Assembly: GCA_010909165.1 (NCBI GenBank)
Contig: MU008177.1
Span: 1 to 64,000 of the forward strand
Length of the DNA: 64,000 nucleotides
Direction: 5' to 3'
Origin: Anthoceros angustus
Taxonomy: Eukaryota > Streptophyta > Anthocerotopsida > Anthocerotales > Anthocerotaceae
Within the stretch, counting starts at the first letter, position 1. The number at the start of each line of letters is the position of its first letter. Positions 47,865-58,455 of the stretch are shown piece by piece. The notes beneath the pieces were generated by a model. It ran no database searches and had not been told where the DNA came from. It saw only the letters and a list, made by a program, of their open reading frames with translations. A program made the translations under genes and the position numbers.

Positions 47865-48315
47865 TCATGAGTATAACACATTTGACTCAATATGGTTAGA
47901 CGTCCTAACATATCTTCCACGAGGAGTTGAATAACCACTCACTCCTAGAATAACAAACATTGTCAAAGCAACAAAAAATATACATTGGAATTAGTTTTAT
48001 CATTTTAAATCACTCTACTTAAAAGATAAAAAGAAAATGATAACCATAGAAATAAATTATAGAATTCACACATGCTTCCGCTTATAGTTAGCATTATTAC
48101 TAGGAAACTTTTCCAACAACAATCAAAACAATGAAAATCTCATACATACTCGAGATAGTGGAAGTTGGTGTATTGCTCGTAGTGTACCGGGCATCCGGGT
48201 GAATTTGACTGTTAGTGCCCACATGCGCTTGGAGCTCAACAAAATTCTTGCCATCCACTACCATGGTGCCCATTGCCAAAGCAATAAAAACTAGCAAGAG
48301 AGTATAGATCGTCAT
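47865..48315 (-). CDS. Small secreted peptide precursor, 2 exons, no known family
   Basis: Exon 1 is 48315-48150, the intron 48149-47945 (GTATGT...TTCTAG, 205 bp) and exon 2 47944-47865. Joined, they give 81 aa with no break. Residues 1-22 (MTIYTLLLVFIALAMGTMVV) form a clear signal peptide with cleavage likely near DGK. The mature part has no cysteine. It carries two similar blocks, DARYTTSNTP in exon 1 and GRYVRTSNHI in exon 2, preceded by GYSTP. A TATA-like TATATATG lies on the minus strand near 48412-48405, well placed for the start. I recognise no family. A processed signalling peptide, antimicrobial peptide or effector are all possible. The AT-rich island around it is later split by element A2, 158 bp upstream of its start codon. 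Confidence 0.6.
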
Positions 48316-49349
48316 ATCTTTGAACTCAAGATACAAATAGAACTAAGGGATGGAAGCTTGACAAGTTTAGAAAATAGTTAAGTATTTTGTACCCCAGGCA
48401 ATACATATATAGTACTAAATGATCATTTTACCTCGAAACCTAAGATCCAAATTTACTCGACGGTAACAAAAGTGTGGAACGCCAAATTTTGGGTCCACGG
48501 TTAGAAGAGAGGCGGATGCCTCCTAGTTTTGTTCATATTAGTTAGGTTTTATTTTTCTTTTTTCTTTTCTCACCAACGGATCATTGACGGAAGGCAGCAA
48601 GTGGCAAGTGAGAAGCGGGCGGACTTTGCTCCATCGGACGAGGAGGAAAACGGACCTAAAAGCGGGTCCAACGGTTAGAAAGGACGGAGGTCCGGGAGTC
48701 GGGAGAGGTTGGAGGTGGTGCGCGAGAGGAAGGTTCGCAGACCGAACCTGCAGAAGGAGGTTGGTGCGGGCCTAGTGGCGGCGGCGCCAGTCACCAGTTC
48801 GAACATGCAACGGAGTAAGGTTCTTACTCCAATGGAAGACGCAGCGAGAGGGTCTTCGCGAGTTGCGGTCAGCGCAATCTCCAACAGTGCGAGGTTGGAG
48901 GTGGTGCGCGAGAGGAAGGAGAAGCCCGAGAAGGAGAGGCGCAAGCACCAAGGAGGAGCGCGGCAAGCATATATAGTGAAATCATCCTTGGCCTCGGAGG
49001 AAATCAGCGCATCCTTGGCCGGAGGTTTGGACGGAAGACGAACAGCGCGGTTAGGGCTGCTGACGTGGCGGCGGGCCCTTTGCATGTCTGCTGATTTTTC
49101 TTCCTTGGCCTTTGGCAATTGGTGACGGAGAATTTCTTCCTTGGCCTTGATTGGTTGAGGAATTTCTTGTCCGTGAAGAGGAAAGGTCCTTGGCCTTGGA
49201 CGGGGAAATTTTCGTCCTTGGCCTTTGGGTGTGGAAAATCCTCCTCACCCTATATATGTGGGAGGAGTGTTTAGCTCATTTGAGTTGGTCGAGGACTAGA
49301 GGACGGAGCGGCGAGTCAGCCGGACGGACTGAAGAAACTTAGAAGAATT

Positions 49350-50396
49350 TGAGGAGAAAATCGGGCACAGGAGAAGGATTTTGGAGAAGATCGGTATCGG
49401 AAGTCGGAGATGAAGGCAATAGCCACGGAGGAGTGCGCAAGGCGTCCAGGAAGGAGGAGGGCGAGCTCGGAAGGAGAAGAAGAAGAAAAGCGAAGGAGAA
49501 GCCCAGAAGGATCGCCGAGAAGGAGGGGCCGATTTTTATGTTGTGCAAGTCTCCTCCGAGACTTATGGGATTTTCGATGTGGGCTCTTGACGAAAATGTG
49601 CAGCTCCAGTGGGTTTACGATAGGCATTGGGCCTATTCTAATGTGGAATTGGTTGAGTCTTGCTAGCTCGACGGCGGAGGGAGAAAGCAGAGGACTGACG
49701 GAGGAATGTGCGACGGATCCAAGGGATGGGTATCCGGCACATTCGTAAGGTATATGGGAGGCCAGAGAGCGAGGGTGATGGTGTGGCTCCCATGGAGAGG
49801 AATGAAGATGGAAGAAGCGTTGGTGGGCGGCCTTCGAGGAAGCTCTCGGCATGCTCATCGGAGGGATAGGCGAAGGCGGAATGGGTGGAGGATAAGATTG
49901 CCGACCTCAAGTGGAAGCTTTTACAAGGATAGTTTTGGGGTGACTGTCGGTGAACCACCTACTTGATGCATTCTTTCATTTCATGTGGAAGTCAAGCAAG
50001 GAGCTCACTGGGGACAACCATCTTGTGACCTATGAGCATCACCAAGACAAGCTCGAGGCCAAACATTGTGGATAATGAGGGGCGAGGCACCCATTTGAGT
50101 ACTTACCTTGTGCAATTATGGGGGCACATGGGTTACTGACGGAAGAGGAGCTGGAGGAGTCTTACCAGCCGTTTGAAGTGGTCCCTCTGAGGGATGGTAC
50201 AGGGGTCCCTCTCCCTAAGAAGGTGAAGAAGGCAGAGGAGGAACCCAAGGTGGAGCAAGGGAGTGCTTCACCTCAGGTGGTGATCTTGGATGATGAGACC
50301 ACCCCGGCGTCTGACGCCAAGGAAGAAGAGGTGCCTGTCGTCCAGGGGGAGACAGTGGCACAAAAGGAAGAGGTGGCAGTGCCACCATGTGTCTGA
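49350..50396 (+). pseudogene. A2 gag-like region, broken
   Basis: Frames give SKEGEEEEKRR-type basic sequence, then MWALDENVQLQWVYDRHWAY with SNVELVES, IRKVYGRPESEGDGVAPMER, DKIADLKWKLLQG, GRGTHLSTYLVQLWGHMG and LLTEEELEESYQPFEVVPLR. They follow A0 block by block (IQLGWVYGRQWAYTNLELIE, YLSTYLVHLWETEGLLTSKE). Several stops and shifts separate them. The segment matching A0 FLQFLWKIS is reduced to HSFISCGSQARS-like sequence by a frameshift. Confidence 0.6.
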
Positions 50397-51725
50397 GAGG
50401 CAACCCCATGGGCGGGTGGTGGAACTAACCCAGGAGATGACCGAGTCAGGAGTTCCACCATCGGTCGAGTGGAGGCGCTCACCAAGAGAAAGGCTCGAGT
50501 CGACCCGGAGGAATGAGAAGACAAAGGCTTTGAAGGATCTGCGACCATCTGGCTAATTGATACTCCATTAGTGAAGCAAGCCTTACGAAGTAGAGGAGTT
50601 GGAGGTGAGAGCCGTCGGGGACGGTAGGCGGCCCTCTGATCGGTGGGAGAAGGATAGCAAGGCTATCAAGGAGATGGCGTTGGCAAAGGGCCTAGTTGAC
50701 TGGAGAGAAGGTTGGGGCTCGGCAAGATTGAAGAACAGTGAGACAAGAAAGTAGGGAGCGAATGAAGGAAGTGGCTACCCTCAAAGATGCTCATCGGAGG
50801 GATAGACGCCAAGACGCTGAATGGCTGGAGGATGATAAGATTGCCGACCTCAAGTGGAAGCTTTTACAAGGATAGTTTTGACCACCGTCAATGAACCACC
50901 TACTTCAGGGCATTCTTTCATTTCATGTGGAAGTCAAGCAAGGAGCTCACCGACTGGGGACAACCATGTCGCCTATGAGCATCACCGAGACAAGTCAGAG
51001 GCCAAACATTGTGGATAATGAGGGGCGAGGCACCCATTTGAGTACTTACCTTGTGCAATTGTGGGGGCACATGGGTTAATCGACTAAGAAGAGCCGGAGG
51101 AGTCTTACCATTTGAAGTGGTCCCTCCGAGGGACTGACAGGGTCCCTCTCCTAAGAAGGTGAAGAAGGAGGAGGAACCCAAGGTGGAGCAAGGAGTGCTT
51201 CACCGTGTGGTGATCTTGGATGATGAGACCACCCCTGCCCCGACGCCAAGGAAGAGAAGTGCCTCGCTGTGGGGAGACAAAGGCACAAGAGGAAGAGGTG
51301 GCAGTGCCACCATGTGTACAGGAGGCAACCCCATGGAGTGGTGGTGGAACTAACCCACCCTGTGAGATGACCGAGTCAGGAGTTCCACCCAACATCGGCC
51401 AGAGTGGAGAGACCACCAAGAGAAAGGCATGAGTCACCCTGTGAGGGGAATGAGAAGACAAAGGCTTTGAAGGATCTCGACCATCCGCCTAATTGATACT
51501 CCATTAGTGAAGCAAGCCTGTGAAGTAGAGGAGTTGGAGGTGAGAGCCGCCGCCGTGATGCCAAGCGATTGCCCCACCGTGGGAGAAGGATAGCAAGGCT
51601 ATCAAGGAGATGGCGTTGGCAAAGGGCGCCTAGTTGACCTGGAGAGAAGGTTGGGGCTCAGCAAGATTGAAGAACAAAGGTCGAGACAAGAAAGTAGGGA
51701 GCGAATGAAGGAAGTGGCTACCTCA
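49850..51725 (+). repeat. Tandem duplication of about 940 bp inside element A2
   Basis: 'aagattgccgacctcaagtg' occurs at 49892 and 50836, and 'atggcgttggcaaagggc' at 50672 and 51610, about 940 bp apart. The sequence between them is shared throughout. The copies differ by many 1-4 bp indels and each disrupts the frame differently. Confidence 0.9.
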
Positions 51726-52797
51726 ATCGTAAGATTGAGGCTGTCCATGTGGGAAGGAGTGGCGGCAACTCTTGAGTGAGAAGAAGAGAATAGGGAGACT
51801 GAAGGCATCCGGGAGGCGGGGTGCCAAGCCAAGAATGAAGAACTGGAGGCCAAGCTCAAGGAGGAGGAGGAAGGACAGCCACATGGAGCAAGGAGCGTGA
51901 GGAGCTCTGAAGCAAGCGGAGGCGACCAGCGGTGGAAGGAAGAGGTAGCCCACGGAGGAAAATGATGCATCGCATCTTGGTCGTCGGGAAGCAACGCTTC
52001 CATGATTATGCATGGCGCAAGGGATCTTGGAGGCATGGAAGAGATGCGGAGAATGTCACTGACCGTTTGAGTGAGGTGACGCTTGAGAGGGATGCTTTTG
52101 CGTAAGATAGCCTCGGAGAGTGGCACGAGGAATTTGATGAGATTTGTTTGAAGGGCCGGAGATGCGGGTCCACTTACATGCTAGGGTCAACAAGTTTGCC
52201 AAGGAGATGCGTTCCTTGTTGACAAGGAAGTTGTTGGGTCCCCACGATGACGAGATTTTGGAATTGCGACCCTCGGAGATTCGGGACTTGGAGAGTGAAA
52301 TGGATGCAGAAGGCTCAATGTGGGAGGAGCCAATGGAAGAGGAGGAGATTTCCAGCAGGCCGGTAGGGTTGGTGGGGGTGTCTGGCGGCAGGACAGGAGC
52401 TGCACCAACACCCAACCGCCTGGAGGTAATTGGCGGTCTGAGATGGCTCTGAGAGGCCGGTGCCTCTACAAGAGCGCCTGCAAGAGGGGTGGCGTTCAGG
52501 CCCTCAGCAGTCGGCATCGCCGAGACAGTGTGGAGGTTCACAGCCGCGAGAGTGAAGAGATCCGGACGGGACTCCCAAGCCAAGAGGAGGAAGACGGTGG
52601 TTGGGCGCACAGCCAACACCAAGAAGAAGTAGGCGAGATAGTTGGTAGGGGAGTGAATGGGTCATTAAGACCCTAGGGGTTAGTGGGATTGTTAGGAGGT
52701 AGGTTAAGAACCTTTTAAGAGGCCACCTACTTAAAAACCGTAAGCAACCCCACCTACCCCACCAGACTTAATTAATGCTAGGGTTTGGGGGAGCTCC

Positions 52798-52805
52798 TAT
52801 AAGAG
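52798..52805 (+). promoter_or_regulatory. TATAAGAG box near the 3' end of element A2
   Basis: It is followed by a hairpin (gggggaggagctccc) and AATAAA (52821-52826 region). It could be a TATA box or a hairpin-plus-poly(A) 3'-end signal; the sequence supports both. Confidence 0.45.
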
Positions 52806-53777
52806 GGGGAGGAGCTCCCATAATAAAATGTCATGCCTTGCTCTCCTGACCTGTGTGTGCTTGTTTGCTACGCAAGCGTGCGTGCCCACTGTGTGAGGGT
52901 GCATGGTGTCTGGTAGGGTCTTGAGGTGCGGGGCCCAAACCTTTCTTTGTGGAGGTAGCAGCTGGGTAGCGTTCGAGCGGTGAGGGAGCGGCATTGTGGT
53001 TGCATGCGGTGCGCAGTGTAAAGGAAGACCCCTAGCAAAATCCGGCCGGGGCGTCACACAGCCAAATGTCTGGCCTAGGTCCGTGAGGGCACTGCCCTAT
53101 GATCTCGAGGCGATTCTTTTGGGGAGGCCGGGAGGGCGCCCGGGGCGATAGTTAGCTAGGAAGAGTGGAAGAGGTAGATTAGAGAAGAGAGGAGAGAGGA
53201 GAAAGAGAGAAAAGAAAAGAAAGAGAGAGCGAGAGAGAGTGAGGCGAGAGAGGGGGAGAGAGGAGCTAGAGAGGATAGGGAGCAAGAGAGGAGAAGGAAG
53301 GAGCAAGAGAGAAAGAGAAAAGACAAAAGAGAGAGAGGAGGAAGAAACCTAGAAAAGAGGGAAGGTGAAATTTCAAGCATGTGACAAGAGCTTGAGGGGC
53401 GGCCCCAAATTTGTCATGAGAAGGGTCTTAGGGAGTGTAGGAGCTACTGGTGGGAGGATTGCCTTGTCACGGTGATTTGGGGTCCCCAAGGTGCACTGAT
53501 TAGGCGGTGCCTCTCGCGGCGTAGTCCAGCGAGTCATCGCGTGGGGTAGTGTGACTTCTGGGGTGGGTCACCGGGCGGGCGGTAGTAGGAGGCGGTTAGT
53601 CGGTCGGCGCTGTCACGAGGTCGATTAGAGTCGAGAGGTCGGTCGGGGCGCACCTCCATCCGCGGGAAGGGCTCCCCACTCCTTCGTGGGCAGAAACCTC
53701 ATGTCTGAGGCAACCGATTGGGATAAGTGTGGCCATTACGAGAGGGTTCCGGGGGTCCCGGGAACCTCCCACCACAA

Positions 53778-54620
53778 AAAGGCATATAGTATAAACTTAA
53801 TTCCTTATACACATGAAATATTATGAAAAGAATAGAATAAAATTGTAAGATTCAAACTCGATGTTGATCACAAAATGCATATAGTATGAACTCAATTCCC
53901 TAGACAAATAAATTGATTGGATTAGAAATATAACACCTATACATCAGCTTTTCTTTTTTTCTTAGACTGGGTACTCCTTTAGCGATATCATCGTTGGCTT
54001 TTTTCATTTCTTTTGGGACATGGTTGTTGGTCATGTGTGTTTTGATGGGTGCTCTCATGCATTCATAAAAGCAAAATAGAATACAAAGTTAGGATTCCCT
54101 TAGCATATAGGTAGACTATTACTACTAGGAAAGGAGTGGTATTATCACACCTTATATCACAGTTTATGTAGCCTATTATAACTATATACGATCTTGTCAC
54201 ACTTTTGGAATGGTGGAGGTAAGGTAACCGAACCCCTTGGTGGTGTAACGCTGCTTATTACGGCACTACGCGAAAGCATATCACCCACTGTCCGAGTGTG
54301 CATTGGCCCCGGCCTGACACTAGACTCTGTAAAGAGAATTAACAATGCCTTCCATTTTCTATTTTGGCTTTGGATTTCTACTCGACAATGACTAAAGGCA
54401 TATAGTATAAACTTAATTCCTTATACCATGAAATTTTATGAAAACAATAGAACAAAATTGTAAGATTCAAACTCGTTGCTGATCACAGAATGCATATAGT
54501 ATGAACTCAATTCTTTATACAAATAAAATGATTGGATTAGAAATATAACATCTATACATCAGCTTTTCTTTTCTTCTTAGACCGAGTACTCCTTTAGGGA
54601 CATCATCGTTGGCTTTGTCA
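53778..54620. repeat. AT-rich direct repeat, two copies of about 230 bp, 616 bp apart
   Basis: 'aaaggcatatagtataaact' occurs at 53778 and 54394. Similarity runs through 'ttgtaagattcaaactcg', 'gcatatagtatgaactcaatt' and 'atacatcagcttttctttt' to about 54010 and 54625. Element A2 inserted exactly at the left edge of the first copy. The spacer 54015-54390 has no gene. Confidence 0.9.
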
Positions 54621-54624
54621 TGAC

Positions 54625-55095
54625 TCAAGACGTCATTGATTTGCGATGTCTGATTAATTAATTTAAGTCTATAAGGCCTGCTCTAGAGAGGCATATTAGA
54701 CACTAATTTAAGTATTTTAAGAAATAATTTGCAGAGTGAATTACAAAACTGAAAGAAACCAATGTGAAGAGAGCTCAATTGAACAAGTTAATTATAATTG
54801 ATTGGAATGTGAAGAATTCAAAGAAATTATAGTTAATTGGAAAGCAGTTATTGAAGACCATAACTTTAATAAGTTTCACATGGAGCTTGACTGTTGGTTG
54901 TATCGTTAAGAAACAATTAATAGAATGCTATATAAAAATTTTATTACAAAAAAATAGGCATTCTTTTGAAAGCTCGTGAAAGCTACATTTTCTTGTTCTA
55001 GTTGGATAAGCTTAGAATTTCTTACTCTAGCTTGATCATCTTGAGACACCTTACTTTCAAAAGAATGCTCGTTTTGTTCTACTGAACATAATTCT
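54625..55095. other. AT-rich sequence upstream of the thymidine kinase remnant
   Basis: No conserved coding sequence is recognised on either strand. An imperfect inverted repeat is present: 'cattcttttgaaagctcgtg' near 54960 and 'cttactttcaaaagaatgctcg' near 55050. Confidence 0.4.
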
Positions 55096-55590
55096 ATGAG
55101 TGATGATGATAAAAATGGAGAAATTTTCATTATTATGGGATCTATGTTTAGTGGCAAGACAAGTTACTTATTAAGAAGTATACAATTAGAACGAGAAGCA
55201 TATAGATTAGTTCCTATTTTAGTTAAATCCGACAAAGATAATAGATATGCAATTAATGCAGTCGTAGCACATGCAAGAGAATAATTAGATTGTCCAACTA
55301 TAGCATTTGATAGAATTTTGTGAAGAGTCAGCCAAAAAAGGAAAGAAAGTTATAGTGGTAGGATTGGACGGGAATAGCTGTCGAAAACCATTTGGAACAT
55401 TATTAGAATTTATTTCATTAGCAGATAGAATAGAAAAATGGTTGGCCAAATGCAACTTATGTGGTAAGGGAGCATCATTCGCAATAGAACTAGAAAGCTA
55501 TCACCGCAAATCGCTGTTGGAGGAGAAGATATTTACATGTCATTATGTCGAAAGCACACTTATTTGGAGAAGTAAGCAATGAATAACTAG
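55096..55590 (+). pseudogene. Type II thymidine kinase, broken
   Basis: This family phosphorylates thymidine with ATP. The 5' frame shows the P-loop within IFIIMGSMFSGKT near residues 10-22, and AINAVVAHARE follows to 55283. After a frameshift and loss of about 25 residues, the next frame (55307 on) resumes with EFCEESAKKGKKVIVVGLDG and KPFGTLLEF. It continues to the first zinc-ribbon pair CNLC. A second frameshift near 55500 separates the C-terminal zinc-binding block (VGGEDIYMSLCRKH). The lost part includes the usual IDE segment with the catalytic glutamate, so the enzyme is dead. The region is AT-rich, unlike its surroundings. Bacterial or large-DNA-virus origin is possible, and a host TK copy cannot be excluded. 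Confidence 0.82.
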
Positions 55591-55599
55591 GAATGAGTT

Positions 55600-55850
55600 G
55601 ATTATGTTTAGATATTTAGTGGTATAGATTAGTTTATTAGTTGAGCAATACTAATTGAGTGAGACCTCTCACTTTGAAAGCTTATGAGTTGTCATATTTG
55701 GGAAAAGAACCAAAATAATTTTTTCAATGAAAATCATAATTAATCATTGGGAATCAAGGGTGAAATTAGAGGTTTGATTTGCTCAAACATCCAATTAGTG
55801 ATAGAGAGAAAGAGATTCGGGATGCCTAAAATGGGTTTCATCTTCTCAAA
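55600..55850. other. AT-rich sequence without a recognised gene
   Basis: Nothing conserved is seen between the kinase remnant and the A4 fragment. Confidence 0.4.
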
Positions 55851-56877
55851 ATGTCACTATTCTCAACGTTGGTGGCCTCAGAGCTTCACTCCCAAACACT
55901 CCCCCTACTTGCCACGGGCAACAAAACCTCTCCTGAGACACAATTGCAACGTTAGGCCTGGCGACGCTTCCCAGCTGTGGCCAATTTTGCCAAAAGTCCT
56001 CCTCCCAGGGCAAGGCGCCGTCAGCGAGGTGGTCGCGATGCTCCTCCTAGCGCTCTTTCTTCCACAATCGCGAGGTCACAGGCGCCTAACGGTGCCTCCT
56101 CGCCCCTCGACCTCCGCTCCATTTCATGACACTTAACGCTCCTCGCCTCCCACAAAGGTGTCCGAGAAGCTCCTCAGTGCTCTAGAGCGCTTGGTGTCTG
56201 CCTCCTCTTCTTCTCCCTCGTGCTTCAGCTAGGGCTTCCTTCTTCTTCTTCAGCTCGCGCGCCGTCTTCCTTTCGTTCGCAAGCAGCGGCGATGGCGATG
56301 GCAGCCTCCCTTTTCCTTCTTCTTCTCCTTCTTCTTACGCTCCAACTTCAGTCCGTCGCGAAGTGAAGGCGGGCGCTGCCTGAACAGCAGTTTGCCCTCC
56401 TTGGATGGCTGCCATCTGGAGGTCTCTCAACCCTAGATTGGATTAACTGTCTTAAAATACCTATTTCTGCCTAAGTTGCCTATTTCTCTGTCCTATTTGC
56501 AGCCCCTAATTAATTACCTTCTAATTAATCCTATATATTTATTCTCCTATTGATGGGCATATATAGTGGATATCCCCTTATTCTAATTCCTCTTTTTAGA
56601 CGAGATCACACCCACCCAGAGTCCGTCAGCCACACGTAGTTCACCCTTTTTCACCCTCTGAGTGTGGCAGACAGTCCGCCACCCTACCGCCTGAGCCGCC
56701 TTCGTCTCTATTGGCTTGAATTCGCTTTCTTCTCCCGGATATCCCCTCGCCTTCCTAAAGATCCTACAACTCCAGCTTCAAAGAATCCAGAAAATTCTGC
56801 ATGATCCCTCCAATCGATCTTAGCCAAAAAAATGAAGTTCGCTCAGCTCTTTTGGTCAGCCAAACTTTGCATTCCCA
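55850..56877 (-). mobile_element. Element A4, 5' region only, minus strand
   Basis: It matches the 5' region of A3 (44930-45893) in the same orientation. Shared blocks are 'gcatatatagtggatatcccc', 'ggtctctcaaccctagatt' (A3: ggcttctcaaccctagatt), 'ctcgcgcgccg' and 'tcctacaact(t/c)cagcttcaa'. Its start would be TGGGAATGCAAAGTTTGG near 56877 on the minus strand. No gag-like frame follows, so it is a fragment of non-coding leader and promoter. Confidence 0.72.
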
Positions 56878-57660
56878 TGTAGGGATGTGGAGCCTGCCTT
56901 GCGGGCTTAGGCCATGAGGCCCCATCATGGTCCAAGGTGGTTGCTATCCACGGAGAGCTAGCACACGCCAGGTATGAAACTTCCTTGTGGTTGCAATGTG
57001 CACAACCGCAAATGACAACGACCAACGACTTGTGGAATGCGGATGCAAGATGAATGTTCCGGGCTCTGTCCCTTGGCTCTCCCCATTTACATGAGCCTCT
57101 TGGGACATGCCTCACATCATCTACTACGGCCAGCCAAGCACCATCAGGCTGCACCTCCTGAGGTAGGAAATGAGTTGGGTTTTGTTTTTTGTAGGTCCGG
57201 AGTAGAAAATAAGGCGGAAAGGAAGGAATAGGTTCGAGTACTCGGACTACACCGAGAGTAGGTTGAAGGACTCCGGAGTGCACCGCGAGGAGCCACGCAC
57301 ACCGGAGGGGCCCACGCATAAATGTCAGGTAAGTCCGGACCACACTCGGAGTAGAATGGGACACGCCAAGTAAAGTAACTGAGAGGAGTGGTTTAGATGT
57401 ATGGCGCCACGTGACTGATCAGTGGTAGACGGGCATGCAGACCGTAGGGGTTGCCAGTGGGCCCGTTATAGGTGTATTCACCCTCCTGCACAAGGCAAGA
57501 GCGCAGGTAAGCGGGCGTAAGGCGAGTAAGCCATGCGATGCTCGCGATGACGACAACAAGAGCCGCTCTTCCATGCTACTCACGACGAGAGAAGCGAGGC
57601 GGAGGTCATTCTTCCAAACAACTTTGCGGCGATTGACTCTCTCGCCGTGACACCCGGCTC

Positions 57661-58455
57661 ATGTCTTTCGATCGCCAGTGCCTTCCGTTCGACTTGGCGA
57701 GGAAGCAACCGACGCTGCGCCGAGGAGCGAGAGATTGTGGAGCCTCACGCTCAACAATGAACAAGGAGTGTGGGGATGGGACCCAAGAAGGTGGGAGCCA
57801 TGGCGCTGGTGGAGCGCAACATCGCCACCAAGCTACCCGACTTCGCCCGGCCGGAGGAGGCGAGGAGGTGGAGGAATGGCACTGGACATTTTCCGTGCCG
57901 TCGACCTTTCGGCCACACCCTAGTCCGGAGTACGCCCGGAAGATATTGGCAGCGGCCAACAAGGAGGTCCGATCCAAGAACCTGCGGGAGGACCCTAGGG
58001 GGTGGACCGCGGAGGTCCTGAGGGTGGTTTACAACCGCCCAGTGGAGGAAGTAGGAGGAGTAGTACCGGAACCCCTGAAGGTGAAGGGGAAGGTGGAAGC
58101 GGCCAGGGCGGCCCTTTTGCGACCAGGGACGCAGCGATCCTCCAACGGGTGGCTGATGTCGGACCTCCTGGACAGGAGGGTACGATCAGTGGCGAAGATT
58201 ATCGTCCACTGGAACATGCTCACCAAGGTGGACCACCTTGGGGATAATCTGTTAGTGTTCCTCCACGACCTACAGAAGGGGAAACGCGCCGACTGGGGTA
58301 GGATAATCTTCGCCCGGGTCAACCAGGAAGCTCGGCCGAGGTGCGAGAAGCCACCTCCGCCGCGTTCGTCACTGCTGATCCATGTGTGGGGGCATAACCT
58401 CAAGGAGGGTGAGGAGGAGGAGGAGGCGGAAAGGGCTGGCTCACCGGAGGCGTAG
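57661..58455 (+). CDS. B2 gag-like protein, 264 codons, N-terminus probably frameshifted
   Basis: From about 57900 to 58455 the frame is open and matches B1: EYARKILAAANKEVRSKNLR, GWTAEVLRVVYNRPVEEVGG, VVPEPLKVKGKVEAARAALL, RRVRSVAKIIVHWNMLTKVD, HLGDNLLVFLHDLQKGKRAD and WGRIIFARVNQEA. The last blocks align by pattern with A0 (KWRLFAKIVLGLVNYQ, FLQFLWKIS, KPDWGTIMYEAY). The conserved start MGPKKVGAMALVERNIATKL lies in another frame from 57776. A frameshift near 57890 is therefore likely, and ATG 57661 is only the formal start. It ends in an acidic tail (EGEEEEEAERAG). Confidence 0.5.
   Translation: MSFDRQCLPFDLARKQPTLRRGARDCGASRSTMNKECGDGTQEGGSHGAGGAQHRHQATRLRPAGGGEEVEEWHWTFSVPSTFRPHPSPEYARKILAAANKEVRSKNLREDPRGWTAEVLRVVYNRPVEEVGGVVPEPLKVKGKVEAARAALLRPGTQRSSNGWLMSDLLDRRVRSVAKIIVHWNMLTKVDHLGDNLLVFLHDLQKGKRADWGRIIFARVNQEARPRCEKPPPPRSSLLIHVWGHNLKEGEEEEEAERAGSPEA

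Larger units (their letters stand above)
48473..53776 (+). mobile_element. Element A2, 5304 bp, TG...CA ends, target duplication AAAAG
   Basis: It begins TGTGGAACGCCAAATTTTGG and ends GGAACCTCCCACCACA. AAAAG occurs at 48468-48472 and 53777-53781. It has the same ends as A1, in opposite orientation. Order: repeated 'tccttggcc' motifs, a TATA-like CCCTATATATG at about 49249, a gag-like region (49350-50130), a proline/acid-rich region, a 940-bp internal duplication, a coiled-coil end (51780-52330), TATAAGAG at 52798, and a purine-rich tract (53165-53350). The first and last 400 bp are not similar, so no LTRs are visible. No polymerase or integrase is seen. Confidence 0.85.

Noticed and set aside
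53165-53350. Purine-rich tract considered as a polypurine tract for retrotransposition
   Set aside because: It is about 185 bp long and 430 bp from the element end, not next to an LTR, so it is treated as simple sequence.
54906-55157. 83-codon minus-strand frame overlapping the kinase start
   Set aside because: AT-rich chance frame antisense to clear thymidine kinase homology.
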